Assembly (NCBI GenBank): GCA_019421385.1
Contig: JAHZFK010000004.1
Coordinates: forward strand, 8,898-41,757
DNA: 32,860 nt
Source of the DNA: Clostridiales bacterium
GTDB lineage: Bacteria > Bacillota > Clostridia > Oscillospirales > Butyricicoccaceae
Direction: 5' to 3'
Shown here: piece after piece, positions 15,900 to 24,492 of the stretch
Layout of the letters: every line of letters starts with the position of its first letter
Numbering within the stretch: the stretch's first letter is position 1
Position numbers and translations under genes: made by a program
Notes under the pieces: model-generated
The model's input: the letters and a program-made list of their open reading frames with translations, nothing else
What the model was told of the DNA's origin: nothing
Databases searched by the model: none

Positions 15900-15948
15900 G
15901 TGAAACCTCCGTGCCGTCCTGCGTGGATAAATTGCTTATTTGGAATGT

Positions 15949-15977
15949 ATTTTATCACGAAACAGCTCGAAATTCAA
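15949..15977 (-). promoter_or_regulatory. Predicted promoter of the amidase gene
   Basis: On the minus strand TTGAAT (15972-15977) and TAAAAT (15949-15954) are spaced by 17 bases, with TGA extending the -10. It lies 50 bases upstream of the amidase ATG. Confidence 0.6.
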
Positions 15978-15994
15978 TGCCGCCTGCCAGAAAA

Positions 15995-16024
15995 CGGGGC
16001 ATTTGTAATATTACAAATGCCCCG
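15995..16024 (-). terminator. 30-bp perfect palindrome, probable terminator of the ROK kinase gene
   Basis: A perfect palindrome of 30 bp, centred on GTAATATTAC with GGGGC/GCCCC arms. On the minus strand it is followed by TTTT. It lies 23 bases beyond the kinase stop and just before the amidase promoter. Confidence 0.65.
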
Positions 16025-16047
16025 CTCATGTTACAGTATCTTATCTT

Positions 16048-16968
16048 TTACAGCATTGCTGCGCCAATCAAACCGGCATCGTTACCGAGAGAAGCGCAGA
16101 CGATCTCAGTATTGCGTTTGTCGCTGCGGAAAGTCTGCGGCGCTGTCAAGCGGCGCAGCGGATCGAGCAGCTTTTCGCCATATCCGGCCAAACCGCCGCC
16201 CAATACCAGACACTCCGGCTGGAAGATGTTGATATAGCTGGCCAGACCGCTGGCAAGATTGACGCAATAATCGTCGAATAATTCCCGTGCCAGCAAATCA
16301 CCTGCATCGACTGCATCGCAAATCATCTTTGCATCCAGATGACCCGCGTTTTTGCTCAGCAGACTCTCACGACCCTCTGCCAATGCACGCTCTGCAAATT
16401 TGACCAAGGCCGCCGCCGACGTATACGCTTCCAAGCATCCCTTTCGGCCACAGTTGCAGGGTTCACCATCGCGATGGATCACGACATGTCCCATTTCGCC
16501 TGCAATGCCGTTGCAGCCGGTATACAGCTTACCGTCAATGATGATGCCGCCACCCACGCCGGTACCCAGCGTGACCATCAGCATATTGCGTGCATTCTTG
16601 GCTGCGCCCGCTGTCGCCTCGCCCAAAGCAGCACAGTTTGCATCGTTATCGAGTTGTACCTCGCAAGTAAATTCCGGCTTGAATGCATCGGCAAAGCAAA
16701 CATTGCTCATACCGAGGTTTGTGCCGAATTTCAGCGTGCAGGTTTCCTTGTCAAACGAACCGGGCACACCGATTCCGATGCTGGTCACTTGACTTGCCGC
16801 GATTCCGCGCTCGCCACACAGCGCCAGCGCGAGCAGCTTCATATCTGCACATAGCCCCGCCGCGTCTCCCGTTCTGGTCGGCGTGCTCTGCTTTGCCACC
16901 AGCGTGCCGTCCTCTTCGCACAATGCTGCCTTGACTGATGTTCCTCCCAGATCAATGCCAATCCGCAT
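16048..16968 (-). CDS. glcK: ROK-family sugar kinase, probable glucokinase
   Basis: 306 residues. It phosphorylates a hexose, most likely glucose, with ATP in the cytoplasm. Features are the phosphate-binding DLGGTSVK (6-13), catalytic D109 in LDNDANCAALGE, TLGTGVGGG (133-141), GEMGH (157-161), and the ROK zinc motif CNCGRKGC with C171, C173 and C178 plus H161. The C-terminal ATP site includes LVLGGGLAGYG. N-acetylhexosamine specificity cannot be excluded from sequence. It lies 21 bases downstream of the PHP phosphoesterase gene and is probably co-transcribed. The upstream ribosome site is only moderate. Confidence 0.9.
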   Translation of the reverse strand: MRIGIDLGGTSVKAALCEEDGTLVAKQSTPTRTGDAAGLCADMKLLALALCGERGIAASQVTSIGIGVPGSFDKETCTLKFGTNLGMSNVCFADAFKPEFTCEVQLDNDANCAALGEATAGAAKNARNMLMVTLGTGVGGGIIIDGKLYTGCNGIAGEMGHVVIHRDGEPCNCGRKGCLEAYTSAAALVKFAERALAEGRESLLSKNAGHLDAKMICDAVDAGDLLARELFDDYCVNLASGLASYINIFQPECLVLGGGLAGYGEKLLDPLRRLTAPQTFRSDKRNTEIVCASLGNDAGLIGAAML

Positions 16969-16989
16969 ATTCTTTTCCGTCCCTTCCGT

Positions 16990-17712
16990 TTATTCAAATA
17001 AATGCAGCCCGCGGCCGCGGAAATACGTATCCAGTCGCTCCCGACTACTGTTGACGATCAGTTCTTCCGGGAATTCGATTTCTTCCAGCATTGCCAGCGC
17101 ATGGCCCACATAGCCAACACGGTACTCGATATGAGAATCGCTGTTCAAAACAATCGGCACCTGATGCTTTTTGCATAGCTGCGCGATTTCCGTGCAGTTT
17201 TCCCGGCTGCCCTTGCGAATGGCAAAGGAATTGCTGTTGATCTCCACCAGCTTATCGTATTGATTACATTGGGAAATAATATATTCCTTATCAAAATCAT
17301 AATTTGCGTTGCCAAGATGCCCCAGCGCATTCACCCGCTTGTCATGCAGCACCACTTCCAACGCTTCGGTATGCGCCGCTTTGGTCGCAGGCGCAAAACA
17401 GCATTCATGAAAGGATGCCAACGCAAATTCGATCGGTTTCAGGCTGCCTTCTTTCATGTGATCCAGTTCGCCGCCGGGACAAATATTGAATTCGATACCG
17501 CGGATCACAGTGACCTCTTCGATCTGACGCGGCAGGATATCCAGATTGGAAAAGTGCCACTCATGCGGTCCGTCCACCATGTCCGGTCCATGATCGGTGA
17601 TGCCGATCGCGATCAATCCACGGTTTTTCGCACCGCGCGCCATTTCGTAAACCGTGGAGTAGGCATGTGTGCTTGCAATGGTATGGGTGTGCAGGTCTGC
17701 TACGATTTGCAT
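16990..17712 (-). CDS. PHP-domain phosphoesterase (YcdX-like)
   Basis: 240 residues from ATG 17712, with AAAGGAG about 12 bases upstream. All nine metal-ligand positions of the YcdX-type trinuclear centre are visible: H8 and H10 in DLHTHT, H16, H41 in TDHGP, E74 in GIEFN, H102 in SFHE, H132 in GHLGN, and D192 and H194 in NSDSHIEY. It is therefore likely an active metal-dependent phosphatase or nuclease of unknown natural substrate. The longer frame to 17823 covers the hprK terminator and is rejected. It is followed after 21 bases by the sugar kinase, so the pair forms a kinase/phosphatase unit downstream of hprK. Confidence 0.88.
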   Translation of the reverse strand: MQIVADLHTHTIASTHAYSTVYEMARGAKNRGLIAIGITDHGPDMVDGPHEWHFSNLDILPRQIEEVTVIRGIEFNICPGGELDHMKEGSLKPIEFALASFHECCFAPATKAAHTEALEVVLHDKRVNALGHLGNANYDFDKEYIISQCNQYDKLVEINSNSFAIRKGSRENCTEIAQLCKKHQVPIVLNSDSHIEYRVGYVGHALAMLEEIEFPEELIVNSSRERLDTYFRGRGLHLFE

Positions 17713-17788
17713 GAAATACAATGCTCCTTTTATGATATGCTTGCTGCTTTCGCAGATATGTGTTCCAAAACCGCATCCGTTTACACCA

Positions 17789-17811
17789 AAAGCCCAGCGT
17801 CGCCGGGCTTT
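17789..17811 (-). terminator. Possible terminator between hprK and the PHP gene
   Basis: A 7-bp stem (17789-17795 and 17805-17811), extendable with one mismatch, is followed on the minus strand by TTTTGG. The T tract is short, so partial read-through into the PHP-glcK genes is possible. Confidence 0.45.
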
Positions 17812-17860
17812 GGATGAAAACACTGTAACAAATCAGACTGAATAGGCCGGAACACACAAA

Positions 17861-18793
17861 TTAGTTGCCGTACTGCTTGAGCATGCGCTCCTGCAGTTCC
17901 TTTGCGGCATTGAAGCCCATCTTCTTCTGACGGTCGTTCATAGCAGCCACCTCAATAATGACGGCCAGATTACGGCCGGGCTTGACCGGAATGGTCATGC
18001 TGGGCACGGCAATGTCCAAAATGGAAGTGGTCTGCCCATCCAGCCCAAGGCGATCATACTGCTTGCCCTCTTCCCAAGGCTCCAGATTGATGACCAGCTC
18101 GACCTTTTCAGTCATCTTGATGGCGCCGACGCCGAAGATCCGGCGCACGTCCACAATGCCGATACCGCGCAATTCGATAAAGTGACGAATGACTTCGGGC
18201 GCGGTACCAACCAGTGTTTTATCCGACACGCGCTTGATTTCCACTGCGTCGTCCGCAATCAGACGATGGCCGCGCTTGACCAGCTCGATTGCCGTTTCCG
18301 ACTTACCGACACCGGAATCGCCCAGCAGCAGCACGCCCTCACCGTAAATCTCAATCAGAACGCCATGCAGCGTAATGCGCGGCGCAAGGTTGACCTTGAG
18401 CGATGCAATGATAGCGCTCATAATGGTCGAAGTAAACTCGTTGGTGCGCAAAATCGGTACACCGCATTTCTGCGCCGCTTCCATGCATTCCGGGAACACA
18501 TCAATGTTGCGCGAAATAATGAGCACCGGAATGCCGGTGGAAAACAGCCGCTCAAAGCAGGCTTTTCGCGCATCCGGCTCCATCATCTCTACATAGCTTG
18601 ACTCGACCTTACCCATGATCTGAATGCGGTTGGGGTCAAAATAATCGAAAAATCCCGCCAGCTGCAAGCCGGGACGATTGACGTCATCCTTTGTGATTTC
18701 GGTTTTTTCAAAGCCTTCGGGACCATAAACCACCTCAAAATTAAATTCCTGAATGAGGTCCCCCAGGCTGACACCGAACTCTTTTAACTGCAT
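17861..18793 (-). CDS. hprK: HPr kinase/phosphorylase
   Basis: 310 residues from ATG 18793, with AAGGGAG 8 bases upstream. The enzyme phosphorylates and dephosphorylates HPr on Ser46 and so controls CcpA-dependent catabolite repression in Firmicutes. The N-terminal domain (1-130) is followed by the kinase core: H143 in LHGVLIEIYGEG, Walker A GDSGVGKS (158-165), D181-D182 in LIADDAVEI, and the HPrK signature ELRGIGIVDVRRIFG (207-221). The C-terminal PVKPGRNLA block is also present. All catalytic positions look intact. It has its own strong promoter, divergent from rpmB. The longer frame to 19129 runs over that promoter and into rpmB, so it is rejected. Confidence 0.95.
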   Translation of the reverse strand: MQLKEFGVSLGDLIQEFNFEVVYGPEGFEKTEITKDDVNRPGLQLAGFFDYFDPNRIQIMGKVESSYVEMMEPDARKACFERLFSTGIPVLIISRNIDVFPECMEAAQKCGVPILRTNEFTSTIMSAIIASLKVNLAPRITLHGVLIEIYGEGVLLLGDSGVGKSETAIELVKRGHRLIADDAVEIKRVSDKTLVGTAPEVIRHFIELRGIGIVDVRRIFGVGAIKMTEKVELVINLEPWEEGKQYDRLGLDGQTTSILDIAVPSMTIPVKPGRNLAVIIEVAAMNDRQKKMGFNAAKELQERMLKQYGN

Positions 18794-18836
18794 AAACCAA
18801 ACTCCCTTCCGCAATGGCAGGTGATAAGATGATTGT

Positions 18837-18865
18837 ATTATACCCCCTTTTCCCCCACTTTTCAA
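18837..18865 (-). promoter_or_regulatory. Strong predicted promoter of hprK
   Basis: On the minus strand TTGAAA (18860-18865), a 17-base G-rich spacer and a perfect TATAAT (18837-18842) lie 43 bases upstream of the hprK ATG. Confidence 0.75.
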
Positions 18866-18923
18866 CGGTTTCCGCTGGGAGTACGGCAAAACTTGAAAAA
18901 GCATTTTTTTTGTAAAAAATAAC

Positions 18924-18952
18924 TTGCATTTTACTATTTGTTGTGGTATTAT
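18924..18952 (+). promoter_or_regulatory. Predicted promoter of rpmB
   Basis: TTGCAT (18924-18929), 17 bases, then TGG-TATTAT (-10 at 18947-18952). An overlapping TATAAT at 18950-18955 is an alternative -10 with a longer spacer. Confidence 0.6.
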
Positions 18953-18994
18953 AATATCCGTTATGCAATGCACAAGAGAAGGAGGTGCAGGAAA

Positions 18995-19183
18995 ATGGCA
19001 AAGTGCGATATTTGCGGCAAGGGCGTGACCTTCGGTATTCAGGTTTCCCACTCTCATCGTCGCTCCAACCGTACCTGGAAGCCGAACGTTCGTCGCGTCA
19101 AGGCTCTGGTTGACGGTACTCCCCGCCATATCAACGTGTGTACTCGGTGCCTCCGCTCCGGCAAGGTAACCCGCGCGATCTGA
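18995..19183 (+). CDS. rpmB: Ribosomal protein bL28
   Basis: 62 residues, normal for L28 of the large ribosomal subunit. It begins MAKCDICGKG and carries the Cys4 zinc-ribbon form, with C4, C7, C49 and C52. The block SHRRSNRTWKPN contacts rRNA. GAAGGAGGTG ends 7 bases before the ATG. It has its own promoter and a perfect-stem hairpin downstream. Confidence 0.97.
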   Translation: MAKCDICGKGVTFGIQVSHSHRRSNRTWKPNVRRVKALVDGTPRHINVCTRCLRSGKVTRAI

Positions 19184-19212
19184 TTTGCAGACGCGATACC
19201 GTTGAAACTGTC

Positions 19213-19241
19213 AAAGCGCTCTGCTTGCAGAGCGCTTTTCT
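19213..19241 (+). terminator. Intrinsic terminator after rpmB
   Basis: A perfect 12-bp stem (19213-19224 and 19227-19238) with a nominal two-base loop, ending in TTTTC. The azlC start is only 34 bases further on and no clear separate promoter is seen, so this hairpin may attenuate rather than fully stop transcription into azlCD. Confidence 0.75.
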
Positions 19242-19274
19242 ATTGCCCATTTGCTTTGAGAAGGTGATTTCCCT

Positions 19275-19964
19275 ATGAAAAAGGCTTTCCGTCCCGCCTT
19301 CGCGGTGACGATCCCCGTGCTTTGCGGCTATCTGTTTATTGGCTTTGCATTCGGCGTGATGCTGCGCGACATCGGCTATACCTCGCCTTGGGCTTTTCTG
19401 ACCAGCCTGACGGTCTATGCCGGTTCCGGTCAATATCTGCTGGTATCTCTGCTTGCCGCAAATGCATCGTTGGTCACAGTCGCGCTGATGACCCTGCTGC
19501 TCAACTGCCGGCATATTTTCTACGGACTGTCTTTTCTCGAAACCTTCCATCAAATGGGACACGCCAAATGGTACATGATCTTTTCCCTGACCGATGAAAC
19601 CTATTCCCTGCTGTGTTCGCTGAAAACACCGGCAGAAGTCGATCCCAACGCGATGCGTCTATGGATCGCCATTCTGGACCACAGCTATTGGATCTTCGGC
19701 TCGGTCATCGGTGCGATCATCGGAGGCGTACTGCCGTTTGATTCCACCGGCATCGACTTTGCCATGACCTCGCTGTTCACGGCCATCTTTATCGAGCAGT
19801 GGATGAGCACCAAGCAGCATATTCCCGCGTTTCTCGGGCTGGGTGCAGCCGCCCTTTCCCTTGCATTGCTCGGGCCGGACAACTTCATTTTACCCGCAAT
19901 GCTCGCCATCTGCGTGATGCTGGTTGCGCTGCGCGGCCGCCTTGCAAAGGAGGTGGCGCAATGA
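19275..19964 (+). CDS. azlC: Branched-chain amino acid exporter large subunit AzlC
   Basis: 229 residues, an AzlC-family membrane protein with several hydrophobic segments. Signature blocks are GYLFIGFAFGVMLRDIGY, SLTVYAGSGQYLLVSLLAA and LLNCRHIFYGLS, plus the DETY motif. With AzlD it forms a two-component exporter of leucine/valine-type amino acids or analogues. AGAAGGTG lies 9 bases upstream. It overlaps azlD by ATGA. The natural substrate here is not shown by sequence. Confidence 0.93.
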   Translation: MKKAFRPAFAVTIPVLCGYLFIGFAFGVMLRDIGYTSPWAFLTSLTVYAGSGQYLLVSLLAANASLVTVALMTLLLNCRHIFYGLSFLETFHQMGHAKWYMIFSLTDETYSLLCSLKTPAEVDPNAMRLWIAILDHSYWIFGSVIGAIIGGVLPFDSTGIDFAMTSLFTAIFIEQWMSTKQHIPAFLGLGAAALSLALLGPDNFILPAMLAICVMLVALRGRLAKEVAQ

Positions 19965-20290
19965 CACCCACCAGAGCACTGGCTATGATTCTGGTTGCAG
20001 CGGTATGTACCTTTGCCACGCGCGTTGCTCCATTTCTGCTGTTCAATGGCAAAAAGCCCATTCCGCCCATTGTGCGTTATCTGGGCGAAGCACTGCCGCC
20101 CGCGGTCATTGCGCTTCTTGTCGTCTACTGCGTCAAGAATGTAAACTGGCTTGCTGCACCGCACGGCGCGCCTGAACTGCTGTGCATTGCTGTAACTGCC
20201 GCACTGCATATATGGAAACGCAATAATCTGCTTTCCATCGGCGTGGGCACAGTATTGTATATGTATCTCATCCAGAACGTATTTATCTGA
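19961..20290 (+). CDS. azlD: Branched-chain amino acid exporter small subunit AzlD
   Basis: 109 residues with about four hydrophobic segments, the usual small partner of AzlC. The family pattern FATRVAPFLLF, then YLGEALPPAVIALLVVYCVK, is visible. The ATG overlaps the azlC stop and is preceded by AAAGGAGGTG, so the two subunits are translationally coupled. A terminator hairpin follows. Confidence 0.92.
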   Translation: MTPTRALAMILVAAVCTFATRVAPFLLFNGKKPIPPIVRYLGEALPPAVIALLVVYCVKNVNWLAAPHGAPELLCIAVTAALHIWKRNNLLSIGVGTVLYMYLIQNVFI

Positions 20291-20298
20291 TTGGTTTT

Positions 20299-20328
20299 CC
20301 GCGCTGTAAAAACAGCGCGGTTTTTATT
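20299..20328 (+). terminator. Intrinsic terminator after azlCD
   Basis: A 9-bp stem (20299-20307 and 20312-20320) with an AAAA loop, followed by TTTTTATTTT. Confidence 0.85.
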
Positions 20329-20355
20329 TTCTCCGTCCCCAATCTGTGATACAAT
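20327..20355 (+). promoter_or_regulatory. Possible extended -10 promoter of tex
   Basis: TGA-TACAAT (-10 at 20350-20355) is a good extended -10. The -35 region at 20327-20332 (TTTTCT) is weak and overlaps the T tract of the azlD terminator. Confidence 0.4.
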
Positions 20356-20384
20356 AAAATCCAGTCAGAAAAAGGAGCATCACC

Positions 20385-22538
20385 ATGGAAACCATTACGC
20401 AAATCCTTGCCCGTGAACTCGGGCAGAAGGAAGAATATGTCGAAAACATTGTCAAGCTGCTTGATGACGGCAACACCGTCCCGTTTATTGCGCGCTACCG
20501 CAAGGAAATGCACGGCACAATGGACGATCAGACCATCCGGCAGCTGGCCGACCGGCTTGCCTACCTACGTGGACTGGACGCACGCCGCGACGAAGTACGC
20601 GAAGCAATTAAAGCACAAGGCAAGCTGACCGACGAGCTTGCCGCCGCCATTGCCACAGCGCAGACGCTTGCCGCACTCGACGACTTGTACCGCCCCTATC
20701 GCCCCAAGCGGCGCACTCGCGCGTCAGTGGCTCGGGAAAAAGGGCTTGCGCCTTTGGCCGAGGCACTGCTTGCCGCGCGCGGCTCGGTCCCAACAGCGGA
20801 AGAACTCGCACAGCCCTACATTGATGCAGAAAAGGGCGTAGAGACCGCAGAGAATGCCCTTGCAGGTGCGGGTGACATCATTGCGGAGGATTTATCCGAT
20901 GACGCGGCGCTGCGCGGTCGTCTGCGTACACTGCTGCACTGTACTGGCATCATTCGCACCACAGGCTGCGACGAGAACGACACGATTTACACCATGTACC
21001 ACGATTTTTCCGAGCCGGTTCGCAAACTGCAAAGCCATCGTGTGCTCGCCATCAACCGCGGTGAAAAAGAGGACAAGCTGAAAGTCATGCTTGAAGTCGA
21101 CGAGACCGAAGCGCTTGCAACGATCATCCGCGCGGGCGTGCACCCCAAAAATCCGTATGCTTCATTCCTGCGCGAGGTCTGCGCGGACAGCTGGAAACGC
21201 CTGCTATTCCCCTCGCTTGAGCGTGAATTGCGCAGTGAGTTGACCGACGCAGCCAACGAGCAGGCCATTCATACCTTTGCGCTCAATCTGCGTCCGTTGC
21301 TCATGCAGCCGCCCGTGCGCGGCCGCGTGACGCTGGGCTTTGATCCGGGCTACCGGAACGGCTGCAAACTGGCTGTCGTGGACGAAACCGGCAAGGTTCT
21401 TGACACAGCTGTCATCTACCCCACTCCGCCGCTCAAAAAGACCGAGGACAGCAAGCGCACATTGCGCCGCCTGTGCGACCGCTACAAAATCACCTGTATC
21501 GCCATCGGCAACGGCACAGCATCCAAGGAGAGCGAGATCTTTGTTGCCGATTTCATCCGTGAATACGGCGGCGGCATCGACTACATGGTCGTATCCGAAG
21601 CGGGCGCATCGGTTTACTCAGCCTCTCCGCTCGGCGCAGAGGAATTCCCCGATTTTGACGTAAATCTGCGCTCTGCAGTATCCATCGCTCGCCGCTTGCA
21701 AGACCCACTGGCCGAACTGGTCAAGATCGACCCCAAATCCATCGGTGTCGGACAATACCAGCATGATATACCGCAGGGACGTCTGAGTGATGCACTTGAC
21801 GGTGTGGTCGAGGATTGCGTTAACGCTGTCGGCGTAGATCTGAACACCGCCTCTCCTGCCCTGCTGCGCCGTGTTGCAGGTATCAGCCCAACCGTTTCCA
21901 AAAACATCACGGCTTTTCGCGAACAGAACGGCAGCTTCCAAAACCGCAAGCAGTTGCTCAAGGTCAAAGGCCTTGGCCCCAAGGCATTCGAGCAATGCGC
22001 AGGCTTTCTGCGCGTACCGGATGGCGCCGACCTGCTGGATCGCACCGGTGTTCACCCAGAAGCCTACGATGCTGCGCGCACACTGCTGACCCTATGCGGA
22101 TATACTGCAGAAGATGCCGCAAGTGGCAAGATCGGTGAACTGGATGCACGCGTCAAACAGCTTGGCCTGAGCGATGCTGCCGCCCGCTGCGGTGTTGGTG
22201 TGCCGACATTGACGGATATCATTCAAGAACTGCAAAAACCCGGACGCGATCCGCGTGACGAGTTGCCGCCCCCGCTGCTCCGGTCAGACGTGCTGGACAT
22301 TGCCGATCTCAAGCCCGGCATGAAGCTGAAAGGTACCGTGCGCAATGTCGCGGACTTCGGTGCTTTTGTGGATATCGGTGTGCATCAAGATGGCTTAGTG
22401 CATATCTCCCAAATCAGCCGCAAATTCATCAAACATCCCTCAGAGGCGGTGACAGTTGGGGATGTGGTCGACGTTGTCGTACTCTCTGCAGATCCCAAGA
22501 CGCACCGCATTTCTCTCTCCATTAAACAGGCTCAATAA
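20385..22538 (+). CDS. tex: RNA-binding transcriptional accessory protein Tex
   Basis: 717 residues, normal for Tex. The N-terminal helical Tex region (1-300) is followed by an RNase H-like YqgF domain from about 313 (TLGFDPGYRNG). Helix-hairpin-helix repeats are at about 490-555 (RRVAGISPTVSKNI and LLKVKGLGPKAFEQCAGFLRV), and a C-terminal S1 RNA-binding domain spans about 643-712 (GMKLKGTVRNVADFGAFVDIG). Tex is a conserved nucleic-acid-binding protein linked to transcription and stress or toxin expression. AAGGAG lies 7 bases before the ATG. It is monocistronic and ends at a strong shared terminator. Confidence 0.95.
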   Translation: METITQILARELGQKEEYVENIVKLLDDGNTVPFIARYRKEMHGTMDDQTIRQLADRLAYLRGLDARRDEVREAIKAQGKLTDELAAAIATAQTLAALDDLYRPYRPKRRTRASVAREKGLAPLAEALLAARGSVPTAEELAQPYIDAEKGVETAENALAGAGDIIAEDLSDDAALRGRLRTLLHCTGIIRTTGCDENDTIYTMYHDFSEPVRKLQSHRVLAINRGEKEDKLKVMLEVDETEALATIIRAGVHPKNPYASFLREVCADSWKRLLFPSLERELRSELTDAANEQAIHTFALNLRPLLMQPPVRGRVTLGFDPGYRNGCKLAVVDETGKVLDTAVIYPTPPLKKTEDSKRTLRRLCDRYKITCIAIGNGTASKESEIFVADFIREYGGGIDYMVVSEAGASVYSASPLGAEEFPDFDVNLRSAVSIARRLQDPLAELVKIDPKSIGVGQYQHDIPQGRLSDALDGVVEDCVNAVGVDLNTASPALLRRVAGISPTVSKNITAFREQNGSFQNRKQLLKVKGLGPKAFEQCAGFLRVPDGADLLDRTGVHPEAYDAARTLLTLCGYTAEDAASGKIGELDARVKQLGLSDAAARCGVGVPTLTDIIQELQKPGRDPRDELPPPLLRSDVLDIADLKPGMKLKGTVRNVADFGAFVDIGVHQDGLVHISQISRKFIKHPSEAVTVGDVVDVVVLSADPKTHRISLSIKQAQ

Positions 22539-22561
22539 GCAGCAAATTTTTCCGAACCAAT

Positions 22562-22599
22562 AAAAAACGGTGTAACCATTTCTGGTTACACCGTTTTTT
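22562..22599. terminator. Bidirectional terminator between tex and the chemoreceptor
   Basis: A perfect 17-bp stem (22562-22578 and 22583-22599) with a TTTC loop, A6 on the left and T6 on the right. It can serve both converging genes. Confidence 0.9.
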
Positions 22600-22638
22600 G
22601 TCATATGTTGTACGTTGTTACTGACACAAAGCAATCTC

Positions 22639-24492
22639 TTACTTCTTATCAGCATAGGAGGTATCCATTTCACGACCATAGGGATCAATATACTCGTTGC
22701 CGTAATGACCGGTGGTCTCCTTGATGTGGTATGCCTTGTTTGCATGCTCGATGAATTCCGCGTCACCCTGCTTTTCATCAGGAATGTACGCCTTGCCTTT
22801 TTCGCGTGCACGCAAGTTGAAGTGCGTCATCTTGCTGCGCAGGAAAGCGGCCTGATGGCGCATCTCCTGACTGGATGCATCCGACTCTTCACTGATAGCC
22901 GCATTGCTGGTAGCCGCTTCTGTAATCCGTGCCACAGCCTCTGCCACCTGCTGAATGCTTTCTAGCTGCTCAGTTGACAAACCAGTAACGTTCTCTACAA
23001 TCTCAATGATCTTTGCAATCTTCTTATTGATTTCTGCAAAGATAGTTGCAGATTCACTTGCGATACTTGTGCCCTCTTCGGTTTGCTTAATGTTGTTCTC
23101 GATCAGCATACGGCTTTCCTTTGCCGCCTCTGCGCTCTTCATCGCCAATGCGCGCACTTCATCAGCAACAACAGCGAAGCCCTTACCTGCTGCACCTGCG
23201 CGAGCAGCCTCGATTGCAGCGTTCAACGCAAGGATATTGGTTTCAAATGTGATATCGTCAATGGTCTTCATGACTGTCGCAATCTTCTTGGAAGCTTCCT
23301 GCATGTGCGTAACAGAATCAGACAGCACACGCATATGCTCATTGCTGGTCTGAAGATCTGTCTCAATCTCCTTGGTGATGGCATGCGCTTCTTGTGCCTT
23401 TTCATCATTGAACATGATCAAGCCGCTGACGCGCTCCATTTCATCGGAAAGATGCTGTGCCGCAGCCGCCTGCGTGGTGCTGCTCTCTGCCAGCATGTGG
23501 CTTGCGTTAGCAATCTCATCCGCACCGGCTGCAACCGAATGCGCCGACTCTACGATCTCATTGAACATGATATCGTTGGACTGTACCAAACGGTACAAGC
23601 TCTTGCCCAGACTATCGCGGCGAGAACGGATCTTAACAAATGCAGTCATATCGCCATCTGCAATACGCTGAACGACTGCCACATTTTCACGGATGTTCTC
23701 CGCCATGGTATGGAACGCAGTGATCATCAGACCGACTTCATTATCTGCGTTCTCCTTCTCCATTTTAGCCAACTCATCGCCAGCTACGCTCAAGTCAACT
23801 GCACCCAGCGACAAACTCTTCGCCCAATCCGCGACCATCATAACAGGTGCCGCGATCTGGAGCGCCAGACGTCTGCCATAGAAGAACGAAAAGATACCAA
23901 TAGCTATCATGGAAACGACAATCACAGCAATGACGACCGTCATCAAGGTCTCAAAGTTCTTTGTATTCTTTTCCATCTCCGTGGCATATACATTGTCAAT
24001 ATTATACAGCGCATTGATGACCTGATCGGTTTCCGGATCCAACTGATCGAAGAACTTCTCCACAGCCCCCTCGGGATCCGTTTCGCTCATGTTAATCAGA
24101 TCCTTCGCCAAGTTATGGATCTCCGCATGCGTCTGCGTCATCTGCTGCGCCATCTGCATAACCTGATCGGATGTACCATTCGTCTCATAGTTGCTCAACC
24201 ACTGACCGAAAGAACAGGTTTCCGGATCCAAGCTGCCCGTAAAATCAGAACCGGTTTCCAAACTGTTGATCAAATCGGAACGCCACTGATGATGCGAGTC
24301 AATGGTGTTGGACAACGCCACACGCTCTTCATCCAGGCTGGTCATATTGCCGTAGAACACGAACAATATGCCCAAAGAGACAATGGTGATAACCCCCAGC
24401 AAAGCGGATAGCAGGATGACCCTTAAGTAGCCCTCTACGATCCGCTTGCGTATGCTCTTTTTGATCTTTACATCCGTCTGTGTCTTATCCAT
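22639..24492 (-). CDS. Methyl-accepting chemotaxis protein with extracytoplasmic CZB-like zinc domain
   Basis: 617 residues. A basic N-terminus precedes TM1 (about 22-46). The extracytoplasmic region (about 47-182) carries a CZB-type pattern: H67/H68-x-W70, C93 in TCSFGQW, and H122-x3-H126. These match the His-Cys-His-His zinc set of CZB domains in order and spacing. TM2 is about 183-205, followed by a HAMP-like region and the MCP signalling domain, whose conserved hairpin tip is at about 411-449 (FETNILALNAAIEAARAG). The last 60 residues form a charged tail without a recognisable CheR/CheB pentapeptide. Chemoreceptors control CheA; no che genes are in this window. AAGGGGAGAAGG lies just upstream of the ATG. 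It is monocistronic, with a leader of about 170 bases. Confidence 0.93.
   Translation of the reverse strand: MDKTQTDVKIKKSIRKRIVEGYLRVILLSALLGVITIVSLGILFVFYGNMTSLDEERVALSNTIDSHHQWRSDLINSLETGSDFTGSLDPETCSFGQWLSNYETNGTSDQVMQMAQQMTQTHAEIHNLAKDLINMSETDPEGAVEKFFDQLDPETDQVINALYNIDNVYATEMEKNTKNFETLMTVVIAVIVVSMIAIGIFSFFYGRRLALQIAAPVMMVADWAKSLSLGAVDLSVAGDELAKMEKENADNEVGLMITAFHTMAENIRENVAVVQRIADGDMTAFVKIRSRRDSLGKSLYRLVQSNDIMFNEIVESAHSVAAGADEIANASHMLAESSTTQAAAAQHLSDEMERVSGLIMFNDEKAQEAHAITKEIETDLQTSNEHMRVLSDSVTHMQEASKKIATVMKTIDDITFETNILALNAAIEAARAGAAGKGFAVVADEVRALAMKSAEAAKESRMLIENNIKQTEEGTSIASESATIFAEINKKIAKIIEIVENVTGLSTEQLESIQQVAEAVARITEAATSNAAISEESDASSQEMRHQAAFLRSKMTHFNLRAREKGKAYIPDEKQGDAEFIEHANKAYHIKETTGHYGNEYIDPYGREMDTSYADKK

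Noticed and set aside
23083..24411. Plus-strand open frame of 442 residues
   Set aside because: It is antisense to the chemoreceptor and His/Arg/Cys-rich as expected of a shadow frame. It has no ribosome site.
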